Made by a program: the position numbers and the translations under genes | Shown: positions 1 to 25,200 of the stretch, piece after piece | How the letters are laid out: each line of letters starts with the position of its first letter | Numbering within the stretch: the stretch's first letter is position 1 | From: Theristus sp. LFF4_11 | Lineage: Eukaryota > Nematoda > Chromadorea > Monhysterida > Xyalidae | NCBI GenBank assembly: GCA_030248135.1 | Contig: JASANC010002765.1 | Span: forward strand, 1 to 28,560 | Direction of reading: 5' to 3' | DNA: 28,560 bases | The notes under the pieces: generated by a model | What the model saw: only the letters and a program-made list of their open reading frames with translations | Told to the model about the DNA's origin: nothing | Databases searched by the model: none

Positions 1-905
1 AGGTCCACACCTGGCACCGACTTCTTTCCTCAACTGGAATGTTAAACTACTTTGTTTATTTTGTCACACACCATTGTTATAACAGTTAAACATCTCTTTT
101 CTTATTGGTTTACCATCTTTTTGTGCATTTAATGTTGTATCCTCGCAACAGTTCTTTGTATTTCTGCATCCGACATCACAATAAACGAAGAAACCAACAC
201 CGATTGGACTCGTCTTTTATGATTAGGAGCAAAGGTACCGTGTGGTCGCCCACATCAAAGGCGAATACACGATCCGTCCAGGACTGCGCCTGACGTAGAG
301 GCGCCTGGGCTACCTGGGCGACAACTCACTGCCTGCGCCGATAGCGACAGGTGCCGAGCACTCACCGGCCTCGCTTAAATCTTCAAACCGTAAGTAACCT
401 GCAATAGTTTATTTGTTTATTGTTTCTTTTATTATTATTTCAGTAAGACTAGAAGTAGGAAGCGAGTAGTGAGAGGCCATAACGCATGTGTGACGCTAAC
501 ACTGCGATTCTAACAACCAGTTCTGTGAGTCATGCTTGTTCAGAAGTCCATGTTGAGATGCCAGGACAGTCAGAAGCCTAGAAGTAGAAGTACCAAAAGT
601 CCTCACGTTGTGACCAGTGCCAGTGAGGCGACGCCGCGATCAGTAGGTGGCCTAAGCCGCACTGCATCTGGCGTGAGGCACCCCTTGGAGTGTCTACTCT
701 AAGGTCAAGTGCCGATAATACTAGAAATCAGGACCACTTGAAGAGTGGGCAGCCAGAGGATCCACAAATGGAGGTCTATCACCTCGACTGGATCTCCGAA
801 TGCACTAAAGAGATGTTTAACTGTTATAACAATGGTGTGTGACAAAATAAACAAAGTAGTTTAACATTCCAGTTGAGGAAAGAAGTCGGTGCCAGGTGTG
901 GACCT
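1..905. mobile_element. Non-autonomous element with perfect 99-bp terminal inverted repeats
   Basis: Bases 1-99 are the exact reverse complement of 807-905; pairing fails at the next base inwards (100 against 806). The roughly 700-bp interior has no convincing transposase frame, and the small open frames in it are broken. This arrangement fits a foldback or MITE-like DNA transposon mobilised from elsewhere. The left arm starts on the first base of the window, so the true left end and any target-site duplication cannot be seen, and the arms could be longer. The perfect arm identity suggests recent movement or gene conversion. The superfamily is not assigned. Confidence 0.8.
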
Positions 906-2731
906 GACACTAAGCAACGCCTTGAGTACTCGAAAATTGCTGATTTCGATTACCCTTACACCTGCGCTTGTTACTCACACCACGAGCACACACACGTCTG
1001 TTTCTAGGTATAGTTGTTATCATACAGGTAGCCAAAATATTTTTTGTGAGCACCAACAAAATACTTTGTTTACGAATTGTTTCTTGATACGGGATCTCGC
1101 AAAGGTTGCGTATCGAGCGAGCACAATACCATCTTACTGAAGCATCTTTCAGCGAAATCCAAACCCACAAGAAATGTTGACGCGCGCTGCAACCTTCGGT
1201 GAGCTGCTCATACTTTATTTTAAAATGTGAACAAGCAAACGCGATATGACTTTTACCACTTCGTATTTCTTCTTACAACATCGTGTGTTATGTGTGGAAA
1301 TTCGCAGAAAACAGAAAAAGCGTCTGCCCGCCGTTAAACAACATCTGAAGCTTCTTCGGTTGTTTAGATTTTTGCGTATCCTCTCAACTTGTTGTTGTTG
1401 TCGTTGTTCTAGCTCTTGTTGTTAACCAATATATCGACTGGAAAGTTTTAGCTTCCACCCTCAATGAATTTTTTTGCTTCTAGCTGTTCAGAATCCTATG
1501 TTTTGTGTTTCGTCGCAAATACATTGTAATAACAACATAATTTCTCAACTCTTCATATCTCGTTGGTTTTTAGGTTGTTATAAGCGCTGGTCAGAGCAAT
1601 TTGAGAAAACTTTTATTGTTGTAAGCAATACAACTAGAAAAAGGTTTGGACGAGAGGCAAAAAAATTGTTTTGTCGTAAGTTTTTGTTTCTGAACGTTTG
1701 GTGTGAGACAAGAAACGGCAGTGTGTGAGTGCGAATGACTAAGTGGTAGCGGAAACGCTTTTTTTCTGACGGCGTTCTGGAATTCCAAGAATTGTAATGA
1801 AATCGCGATTTCTCAAGTGCCAGCCCTTTTTGCTTTTTAGTTTTTTTGCGACGGCGAAATGTCTGTATGAATTATAAGAAAATCATAATCGAAGAAAAAC
1901 ATTGAAAAAATATTTATTTTTTATCAAATCGACCGTTACAGAGCAACTACATAAACAAACCATGAGTATACCGGTATGGTGCGTTTTTCTTGTTTCACAA
2001 ACTCGACTTGTGCGTTGACGCAAAACGTTAGACGTTCTTGGCTGTTCCGGCAATGTGTAGCGAGCCTGTTTCATGGGACGTTTTTCTTTCGGGCTGATGT
2101 TGTTAATGAAACAGTGATTCAGCGAATAAAAGAAAAAATGGCTGAATAGAAGCAACTGGTGACTATAACTGACAGATATGTGTATTTACTGATCTTATTG
2201 ACAATTCAAGGTGATACTTTAAAAAAATTTAAGACCAAATTTAGAAAGTTTTGGTTACATACAATCACTCATTAACTATAAAAGGTATCTTCAAATCTGT
2301 ACAATATCAATTTACAAATCGTTTGTGCATGGTGTGACTTTGGGCGCCGAACATGCGAAACAGGCGAACAAGAAAAAAGCACCAAAGGAAGCAGTGGCCG
2401 ACAGACGTTTTGAAGACATTGACGGGTTTGTAGTTGAGCAATGGTTTTGGAGTTTTTTTATATGAAGACATTAGTAACGACAGTACAAGTACAACAGTAC
2501 AAGTAACACATTTAGTAACGTTTAAAGTTTAGTGCAAGAGGAAAAGACATATCGTTTTGTGATGCTCCAACGTCGTTGTTTGAAGGAAAAACGGTTGGAA
2601 ACAAATATGAAAGTATGATATCACTGCAAAAAAACAAAATCAGCAAACAGCAAACGATGCTGATAAGATGATATAATTCGTGGTCGCGGTTCGCCCAGCT
2701 GGCTGGGAGCAGGGATCTCGAGAAGCCAATA
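906..2731. other. Intergenic DNA, no supported gene
   Basis: AT-rich sequence with short open frames only. The one coding-like patch lies on the minus strand around 1960-2150, a 90-codon open frame with balanced composition followed on that strand by an AATAAA near 1915. It could be the last exon of a gene but has no recognisable domain and no clear partner exon. The rest shows simple poly-A/T runs and nothing that can be annotated. Confidence 0.5.
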
Positions 2732-2912
2732 AAGGCCCGTTTATACCTGACGTATATGCGGACGTTCGCACCAGACGTACGACGAACGCAAAGCCTAAAA
2801 CCAGACGTGACGTGCCGTACGGGGCTGTATTGCTAGTTTTTTTGCACCAAAAAACGAGACGTGACGTGACGTGCCGTGCCGTACGCGCATACGTCAGGTA
2901 TAAATGGGCCTT
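2732..2912. mobile_element. Short MITE with GACGT-rich arms
   Basis: The left end reads AAGGCCCGTTTATACCTGAC and the reverse complement of the right end reads AAGGCCCATTTATACCTGAC, so about 24 bp are paired with one mismatch. The 181-bp body is full of GACGT and GTGCCGTACG motifs and codes for nothing. This is typical of a miniature inverted-repeat element. The target duplication is not obvious because the flanks are A/T-rich. A degraded relative may lie at 16796-16912. Confidence 0.75.
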
Positions 2913-3532
2913 ATCCAAGCTCATCAATAAAGAGAAAATGTGAAGCTTTGCGCATTCGTATTCGGGAATAAAGTTGTAATGAGGTTAGGCAAGGTCTCCG
3001 GCTAAGGTCTCGGCTCTGATTTACCCTTTTGTTTTTTTATAGTTTTACGGTTATTTTATCTAGATATACACTTTGATTTTCGGATTCATTATCATCGGAT
3101 CTTCTTCTCCCCCGATTAGATAAAAGAGTAAAGACACCCTAAACTATAATATTGTTAATTATTCAACGGGTTTTTCGATATTTTTCGGAAGTAGTTTTCT
3201 TCAGTTCAAATCAAATCAAGAATTTCGTCAAAATAAAGTCCACACGGACGACGGGCCACCCCACACCACACCGACAAATTCTGGGCAAAAAAAATAATCT
3301 CACCTTGTCACTTTCTGTGAAAAGTGTCTTAAACGCATTTTTAAAAGAAAGAAAGTATAGTTTTTTTCTTTTTTTTCAATTCATCGAGAATTCAAGATTT
3401 TATCGTTCAAAAAGCAGATGGGAAATTTTTTAATTGATTTTATAAAAATCCCGGCTAAAAGTGAATTTTCTTCACAGAAAAGTTTACATTTCACAAACCC
3501 GAGGAGAGTCACTTGGAGGAATAAAAAAAACA
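2913..3532. other. Upstream region and 5' leader of the transporter gene
   Basis: AT-rich DNA before the transporter start. A good splice acceptor, TTTTCTTCACAG, ends at 3477 and would give a 55-nt leader at 3478-3532. It could be a spliced-leader trans-splice site, common in nematodes, or the acceptor of a 5'-UTR intron whose donor I cannot pick out. No core promoter is identified with confidence. Confidence 0.4.
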
Positions 3533-16733
<13,201 letters not shown>

Positions 16734-18477
16734 TGGAACTGCGTCACTGCTGGTTAAGTGATCTGTTTGGATAGTCGGAGAACTGATTTCTTTGGACCTG
16801 TTCACACTGCCGTTTGCGTATACAGCATGGCACGTCACGTCAGGTGTCGTCTGTCGTGTTATTGCGTGCCTTTGACGCACGTCAGCATACGTCATTATGA
16901 ACTGGCGCCTTCATTGTAATTGCAACAAAACGAATTTGCTGAATGGGGGTCATCGTGCCTGCAGATCCATCTTGTGACCTCCAATAGTTGCTCAATACAA
17001 GTCAGTGGTCAGTCTGTCCAAGACTTCTACAACGACGGTTGAGCTTTTAATATAAAAACAGTGCATGGTGCAAATCATTGTTGTTTATTTTGATTTCATT
17101 GCACGTTCCATTGTTTGTTTTGGCTCTTTTTTTACTACCGTGAAATTCAATGCGGTTTGGTTTGGTGTTTTGGGTATATGATTATGGTACGTTTCTTACT
17201 GTCGGCTCAAGATAATTTACAAAGAGCAATCTCCATTATTGTCGCTTACACGCTTGTCTGGGCTCAAATGGGACAATTGTTGTGTTTTTTACTATTTTGC
17301 GATTCCATAACTTCCCAACTACTGCTATTTTGTTGCTTTAACAAGCTCGTTTTGTGTGGTTCTTGGTATTAACGTAATTTTGGGGTGAAATTTTGGTCTA
17401 CTGAAAACATTCAATGTGCAAGGAACTGGTTTGTGATTGATTTTACACATAATTCGTTTGAGTCCACGTTATCACGTGCAAAGTAGCTTTTCCGGAAAAC
17501 AGGTGTCAAGCAGTGAGTGCAGGCAATGTTGGTTTAGTTGATGTAACATGTAAGCTGTGTGATATGTAGTTTTTTGTTTTGATTGATCAATTGATATGTT
17601 TGTTTTTGTCAAAAATTTCATCGATCCGTATTTATTGTCTTTCTCTTCTTTTTGTTTTGTATTTACTTTTCTTTCAATTTGATTGCAATCGTGCGCGCTT
17701 AGTTTTCAATATGCACTTGATTCAGTTCTGCTTTGTATTTTCGGTCGTTTCTGTTCAGCACATTATTGATTCTTGTCCTTAAGCCTTTGTGAAGATTTTT
17801 TCAAACGAAACTCTATACTTTTCTTGCAACTTGATTTCCAATTTCAATTCTCCACTTCCCACAAAGTTGCTGTGTTTATGTTTTGCTTGGTATTACCGAT
17901 CGTTGTTTTGTCATTCTCTTATTGTGGTTTTGTGTTTGTTGTCATTGTTTCTCATTGTGTTTCTTGTTCTTCTAATGTACATATCCGCTCATAAAATTTT
18001 CTTTGTTTTGTTAGGTCTCATTTTGTTGAATCATGTTTCTATTTTCTATGGAACACTTCTACAATAACCAGAACTGGACTAGGTTTGATTGGCATTGTTT
18101 TGGCTTATTGAGATTTTGTTGACAGTTATTGAACGTTTGAGTATATTTCATGAATTGTTCTGTAATGATTTGTTTTTAGTTGTAGTGTTTTGTTTTTTTA
18201 ATGTAATGTAATTGTAATGATTTGCGTCACATTTGTTTCTGTTGTTTCCATTTCCATCTTTGCTTCTCTTGTCCTTTTACTCATGTTTCATGGTCGTTAT
18301 CTCTGCAAGTAATAAACTACATCAAAGTACAACTATCTGAGTTCATTTGGCAAGAGGACACAAAAACGTTGGTGAAGCATAATCAAACGTCGTTCAAAGA
18401 CGGATACTGTACATCTATGAAAAGCGTAAAATAGTTGAAAGCCTTTGTTTTGAATTTGCTCTTTTTCATAAGCGCCC
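16734..18477. other. Gap between convergent transporter and sulfatase genes
   Basis: The transporter ends at 16733 on the plus strand and the sulfatase ends at 18478 on the minus strand, so this holds both 3' regions. AATATAAA-like sequence occurs at about 17050 for the plus strand. For the minus strand there is an ATTAAA at 18197-18202 and an AATAAA at 17631-17636. From about 17100 to 18300 the plus strand is extremely T-rich. The open frames there are low-complexity artefacts and no gene is supported. Confidence 0.5.
16796..16912. mobile_element. Degraded MITE related to the one at 2732
   Basis: The left end CTGTTCACACTGCCGTTTGC and the reverse complement of the right end CAGTTCATAATGACGTATGC pair imperfectly. 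The interior has the same GCACGTCACGTCA and GACGCACGTCAGCATACGTC style of repeats as 2732-2912. It sits just past the transporter stop codon and so may lie in its 3' UTR. Confidence 0.45.
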
Positions 18478-19237
18478 TCAAGTCGTCCATTTCCGGCTGT
18501 ATTGTTCGCATTCTTCGCGGCCACTGCAGTTCTTCAGTTTGCTCAATTGTTCGCTCAGTTGCTCCAGAATCGGGTATTCCAGTTCGTACACGGCGTTTCG
18601 AAGCTGCAATACGCGCGGTACAATGAGTGAAAGTAAAAATGTTTCCTGTGTGTTGCGTTCCGCGTTTTTCGAAGTCTCTGGAGTTGAGGAGCGCATGTAG
18701 AAAAAGACTCCAGTCTTAAAGCAATTCGTTCGCTTCTCTAGAAATTTGATGCGCGTTCGTTGAGTTGGCTGCGGAAGTTTTATCTCGTTTCAATCAATCC
18801 GACAGCGCAAATGACGACTTCTATTAATCCTAGTTTTTACCTACTACAGCTGAGCGAGCACATCTCTCTCTGACGGACTGAATTGATTAAACCGAATAAT
18901 AAAACTGGAATTACAGTTGAAACAAAAAAACTTCAGAACGCCCACACCGATGCCCACCTGGTACGGATCGCTGGCGACATCATAGAAACTGACGAAGCCG
19001 GTGACGAACTCGCAGTAGAGAAAGTTGTGCGTCGCGTTCACGGTGCGCAGACACCAGTAGGTGTTGTTGTTGGCGTTCTGGCAGAAGCAGAAGCCGCCGA
19101 GCTGCGCCGGCCACCGCGGCGGCGTGCGCCAGTGAGCGGCGTCGTGCGTGAAACAGTTCATCCGCGGAATGTTGCAGTGTTTCCGGCGGTCCGCTTTCGC
19201 GCGGCGACGCGCCGCTTTGCGGCCGAAACCGCCGGCG
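18478..19237 (-). other. sul-1: Endosulfatase C-terminal domain, exons 15-16
   Basis: Exon 15 (19237-18958) starts with a basic lead-in. It continues with [29 protein letters not shown] and [18 protein letters not shown], closely matching the conserved SULF C-terminal block. Exon 16 (18603-18478) adds [20 protein letters not shown], a CSGREEC pair and a short charged end before TGA, as in vertebrate SULFs. Splice sites are GTGGGC and GTATTGCAG. The exon 15 acceptor was placed at TTTCCAG (19238) rather than CCCTCAG upstream because only the former keeps the frame. Confidence 0.9.
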
Positions 19238-22200
19238 CTGGAAACGTTCGTGTGTGTGTGATTTTTCTGAGGGGAGAATGGTGAACTGGCAGGACAAAAA
19301 AAAACAGAGCTGGAATGGAATCAGTCGCTGTTTTCAGTTTTTGCTCAATTCTCAAACGTCACAAGCCGCCCAAAGGCTGAAAAACCGAAAATAGGCACAA
19401 AAGTTCTGGAGCAGACAAGCTTTTTGACGCGCACACGGAATAGAATAAAGGCTAACAAAACGTTTTTGTTTGTGGAAACTGCACATGTGCTTCTTACTCT
19501 TGATGATGTCGTCTTCTGCCCCTCCTTTCTCTTCTCGTGGCGCGCGACGCCAGCAGAATATCTTTGAACGCCAACAATTCGGTGTCGGTGTACTCGTCTG
19601 ACCAATGAGCGTCGTCGGTGTTGCCATCGGAACTGTCTTCAGATGCGGCGTTTTTCTTCACGAATCTGAAAAGAATTACGGTTAGGGGGGCTTTTTTTCA
19701 ATTTTACGAGCCAGTATTCAATTTGCAACCGTATATGACCAACCAACTGACCGAAAGTGGTTGCTGCACGACGCACGTGAATTTGGCCCGGCCCAGTCAG
19801 TTGAGTTTAAAAAAAATGCAAAACTCCAAACACTCAAAAATTGCCTGGGGAAAACTGGACATTAAATCAATCAATTAATTGTTAAGCACCCTAAAAACAA
19901 CACCGAACCTCAACGGATGCGGCTGCGGATCGTGCACGTCGATTTCGCATTCGCAAACGCGCGGTTGTTCGTTCTGCACTTGGTCATCTGCTTTTCTAGT
20001 GGTTGATTGAGTGTTGGTGTTGGTGTCTTTGAAGACTGATAAGGGCTGATGGCGGTCATCCGCTGCTCGATCCGATTGCTTCCGGCTTTCCTGACGACGA
20101 AGTTCGCGTCTGTGGGTCTGGATGTTTTTTTAGAAAAGGTCGATTTCTAAACCATCATGAACGAACGAGTGAATCATTGCCAAAGGATGTCCTTCGATTA
20201 ATTCTGATCACAAATCTCAGTTAAATTGAATGAACTTCAACAATAACAAACTCGCTGGTTGGATGCGTAAGCATAAGTATAACCGTCGGAGTTTGGTGCC
20301 TTATGGTTTCCGAAACCGGTGCGCAAATACAATGAATAATTAATAAACATCGTGAACTCTTGGGCTGACCTACCCTGAGTTCCTGCTGCAGTTGCCTCAG
20401 TCGTTGTCGCGTCTGCGCGATTCTCTGACGTCGTGCATCCACTGGATTGTCAATGACGTCATCACTATCGTCATGATGTTTCATAAGCAACGTCGATGAA
20501 ACATCATCGTGACGGTTCGGCTGCTCTTGCGTTTCCGGATCCGACCAACAAGCCATTGAGAGATCGTTGTTGTCCTCGGTTTGCACGTTGAATTTGCAGG
20601 AGCTTCGGTGCTCGGGCACTACATTATTGTCTGAAAATTGTGAGAAATCAATTCTAAATGTATTCTTTTTTTAGTTTCACAGTCTACAATTGGCTGTATT
20701 GAGCTGGAAAGGCCTATCAGTGTGGTTGGTGGCTGGCCAGGCTGGTGCGAGCCACCCAACCTAATAAACTCAATTAGTGTTTGGTTGACTTTCTTATTTC
20801 TATGACCCTTCTTGCTGTCCCATTCCATTTTGACTCTGTGTAAACCAATGGATGACCGTTTAACACTTTTTTAAATTTGGGAATTGTGACCGATGTGTGC
20901 AGAAGTAGTGCTGCGATGCGACACACGGCTTGCCTTTCTAGTTTTGGTCCTGGGCGAAAAAGACTCCGGTCAGGTGAGATCCGCAGCCCAAGCCCCGAAA
21001 AAAAATCGAACCCGAGCTCGCGAACAAACCAGGCAGTCTTTTATGTTTTCTCCTTCGCCTGTTCCGCCTGTGAAGTGACCGACGATGTCGCCGTCGTAGC
21101 CACGACTTCGATTCGTGGTGATTGTGATCACGATTTCTGGTGTTCGAATTGATGGTGGTTCGACTTTTGAATTCAGATGTCGTGAATGTCATTGAATGAC
21201 GTTCTTCTGGGAATTCTTCATTGCTTTTATTGAGTTCTGAGTTTGCTGTTGAAATGGTCTCCTCTATGAGTTCGTCTGGGTGCTCGATGGCGTCAAACAC
21301 ACCCTGGTACCATTCGCCATTCAGTGCGATATCTTCCTGGAATGATTTTTTTGTAAAATTTTGTTGTTGTATTCTTGGTGAGCAAGACGATTCGCTACAC
21401 TACGTATTAGTACGTATTAGAAGAGTACGTATTAGTTCATTTGTCAAATTTGAGTTTCGAAACGAGAAACTACGCAAAACGATTGCTAGAAAAACAAAAA
21501 ATCACTGTAAATTTATTACAGCAGGTTCGTTTGCACCTTCCCTTTGTCTTCAGAATACAAGAGCTCGCGAACGAAGAAAGAATGGGATCGTATAGTTGCA
21601 GGAAAACGTGTTTACTGTTTAGCCACAAATGGGGAGGGGGGCTTGGTTTCAAACAATACTGTACCTGTAAAACTTGATTGAAGAACTCGCTCTCCCAGTC
21701 GTCCAGCAAGTCCGTCGACACTCTGACGTTCGTGTCCGTTCGTGATGCAAGCTGCTCCACCTGGCGCATCGTCAGTTTCGGTGTTTCGTCGTTGTTGAGC
21801 GCGTCTAAAAAACAGTGCCAGTTTCATCGCAGCGATGCATTTCGATCAGTACAGTCCGAATACTCCTAAATGTGCGCTCTCAGGATTGGGCGGGTGCCAA
21901 TAAAGACCGTTCCAATTTTTTATGGACTCGTTCCAAGGCTTTCTTCATTTTAATACAACCCTACCTGGACGATTTTGATTTTATGCCAAAACTTGTTGCA
22001 GTTACGAACCCGCAAATCGCTTGCGACGTCGTCGATTGATGGGAATCGGCTCCGGCGCACACTGGCAATGCGTGTGTACGCTCAGCGCAGCGCGGCATTT
22101 CCAGATTCGCCAACGTCCCACCTCGTTTCGACGGCATTGCCATTGCTGCAAATAGAACTAAGATAATTTTCGGTGTTTATGTGCTGATATGTGCTGATAT

Positions 22201-25200
22201 ATATACGCACATGTGTTCCAATAATAAGCAGGCTGATCTGACAGACAACAATGTCTGATATTGCGATTGTGTCCTGTTCGTGTAGTTATGCAATGCCTTA
22301 AAATACAATGCAACATGCAGATAGTGCGCCGGTGTTATTGATGCGTTTTTTGCGCAAACGTTGTTTATTTTCATTTGACAAAAATTTATGCCTGCCGAAA
22401 ACTATGGACTCAAACTCTCGTTCAAACCTGTCCCGGGTGACACGGTGTTTGATACTCCAGCTTTGCACATTCACTCTCAATGCGCATGTCCTTGCTGTAG
22501 CGGTCGCGTTGACGTTTGAGACGATCGCGTAACTTTTGCAGTTTCGGCATTTTTCTGTTTAAAAAATATAGGAAGAATAACAATTCATTATTCATTATTT
22601 TCTGTAAGTTATGTACGGTTATAGATGTGTCACGTGTTGTAGCGAAGACATGACTTTTCAGGAAGGGTTGCTTTAACACGAAATAATCAGAGAGACAAAG
22701 AAAGTTCCACAAACAATGCTGAGAGAACCACACGCAACCAGTTTCCGCTACACTGCGTAAAAGGAAAGGTGTAAGACGGCTTTGGCCACTGTTCCGTCTT
22801 GTTGTCTTTTCATCACCAGAGACAAAGACATAGCAAAAGGGTATAATCGATTAAGCAATTTGTCTGACAACTGCAACCCCCACCAACCCCCTCTCCACGA
22901 GCAGCGTATGTCGCCACGGCACTTGATCACGCCCATAAACGTCACCAAACGCGCCGCCGTTCGCTGCCGAGTGACGCCGCGTCAACAGCGGCATCAACGA
23001 GCGTCCGTCCATCCGTTCGGGAATCGGGTTGATGTTGGCCATGTCGAGAATCGTCGGCGCCAGATCGATATTCGCCACTGGCGACGCAATCCTGCAAATG
23101 TGGAAACGTGGGATTTGGTTGTGGTGTGATAATAAAATTTTGTGGTGTGTGTTATTGTGTGAAGCATCATCATACGTTGTACTCTTGCGAAGGTGTGGTG
23201 GCGCCTAGGTGCGGCTGGCACAACACGGCACGGATGCTTGCGACCTGTGGTGCTGGGTGAATTGCTGCAGCCGCACCATGCTGCGCTTCCGCCACACCGT
23301 AGCACGCGGGTGGTGTGAAGTGGTGCACACACGGTATGGTCACGAACTAATTTGTTTGTCTGTCACGAAGAATAAACATCACTTTTTCTGTCAATTCCCT
23401 AAAAATCGCCTTGCTCTCTCTCCATACAGTCAATAACCGACATAATGTGACAATGATTGGCGATAAATGACCTACCGTATTACCTCTATTAACCTCCCCC
23501 CCAAAATTAACCCCCCCCCCCAAAATAAACCCCCACCCCCTCGACAAGTTTCCAAATAATCCCCCCCCCCCCCAAAAATAATCCCCCATGGGGGATTATT
23601 GAAACCTGTTTGAAACACATACCCTGCGAATTCAGTGGCTGAAAATGATGAAATTGTGCTACCAAAGGCCCCAAATGGATGAGTTAATGGTAATCTATAT
23701 TATTAAATTTACAAAGTGTCTGTCTGTGCGTGCGTGTGTGTGTGGCACTTTTTTGCAATTTGAATTGGCGCCCATTTTTGCTACTTAAGAAAACTCCATC
23801 TCAATTTCCTTAACCTATTTTTTAATTAACACCAGTTGAGATTGTTTTCTCAAAACGTCGCTCTTCATAGCTGCAGTCATCATGATACTCTTTGGTCAAC
23901 AGAGACAGTTCAGCGCAGCATAGGTAAATGGAAGCGTGGCTGATCAAAACTTGATGATCGACTGGGAAAGATGTAACAAAACCGTCTTTGAAAAAAGTTT
24001 GAACTTTTTTGTTTTTATAAATCGGGTTGCAAAACGCACATCGACATCAGCATTGCAAGTTGCACTTTGGATTCAAAACAAGTAAATTTCATTGAAATTG
24101 ATACTCCATGTTTCATTTTTAATATGATACTCCATGGTTATGAGCGATAATTTCAACGTAACGCACGATGGGCAACTGGCAATTGTTGCTGCTCAAAACT
24201 TGACGAGCGACTGCGAAAGATGTAACAAAACCGTCTTTGAAAAAAGTTAGTTTTTTAATTGGGTCGAAATGGTATTTACCATTCATTTTCACTTTGCAAA
24301 ATGTTTGGGTCATGTTGGGGTGAACGGGTAAAAAGAAGCAATGACTGCAAAACAAAATTATAAACGTCACTTTTTTGTTTCTTCTATTCATGTTCACTTT
24401 ACAAAAAAGGCTTGGCTTATGTTAGGGTAACCGGGTAAAAGAAGCGTTAGCTTTTTAAAACGGGTATTTTTTAATGAAAAAAACGTTAATTTTTATATTT
24501 TTATTCAATCTTACTTAACTTACAAAATGGCTTGACTTAGGTTAGGGTGAACGGGTAAAAATAGCAAAATCATAAACTTCGCATTAGGCTGTTGTAAAAG
24601 GAAATTTCTATGTAGAGTAGAAGTTTCTGCGACTTCCTTCCTGCCATGGAAGGTATTTTTGCCATTTTGCCCACTCCTAAATATGGTTTCCAAATAACCC
24701 CCCCCCCCCAAAATAAAGCCCCCCCCCCCAAAAATAAACCCCCACCCCCAGAAGTCGCTGAAGAAATAAACCCCCATGGGGGTTTATTAGAGGTAATACG
24801 GTATTCTTAGACGTCGCCAATGAGCTTCTTGCTTGGTTGTATTCAAAGGTCATGAGGAATTGCTAAATGAATAAAACCAACCCACCGAACGCCGCGATGC
24901 AGACCGGGTCCTCGCACAAAGAACGGCACCTTCAGGTCAAATTCGTAAGGCATGTTCTTCCCCTTAATTAGCCCAAATTGGCCCAAATGGTAGCCGTGGT
25001 CTGAGGTGTAGATCATGTGCGTGTTCTGCAGTGCGCTGAAGTCGCGAAGCGCATTGACCAACTGAAAAATATGAGTTTTGTAGTTCTTTTTGTTCTGTTC
25101 GCTGTGATCGATCGATCTATGCAAAAAATGGCCACGGGTCGGACGACCAAGCATAATGTAAGCGGTGATGACGTTTTCAGCCAGATGTGGCAGTGTGACC

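Noticed and set aside
230..400. Possible coding fragment within the first element
   Set aside because: The frame carries a stop codon and matches no family I can recall.
1883..2155. 90-codon minus-strand open frame with a downstream AATAAA
   Set aside because: It might be a terminal exon, but it shows no domain, no clear acceptor partner and no repeat of its composition elsewhere.
17115..18067. Several hydrophobic open frames between the convergent genes
   Set aside because: They are by-products of extreme T-richness (Phe, Leu, Cys, Val codons) and lack coding-like codon use.
19241..19297. Upstream acceptor CCCTCAG as the start of endosulfatase exon 15
   Set aside because: It does not keep the frame from exon 14; the acceptor at TTTCCAG (19238) does and yields the conserved domain.
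24380..24560. GTTAGGG-like words suggesting telomeric repeats
   Set aside because: They are isolated parts of a longer diverged repeat within a transposon; nematode telomeres are usually TTAGGC arrays.
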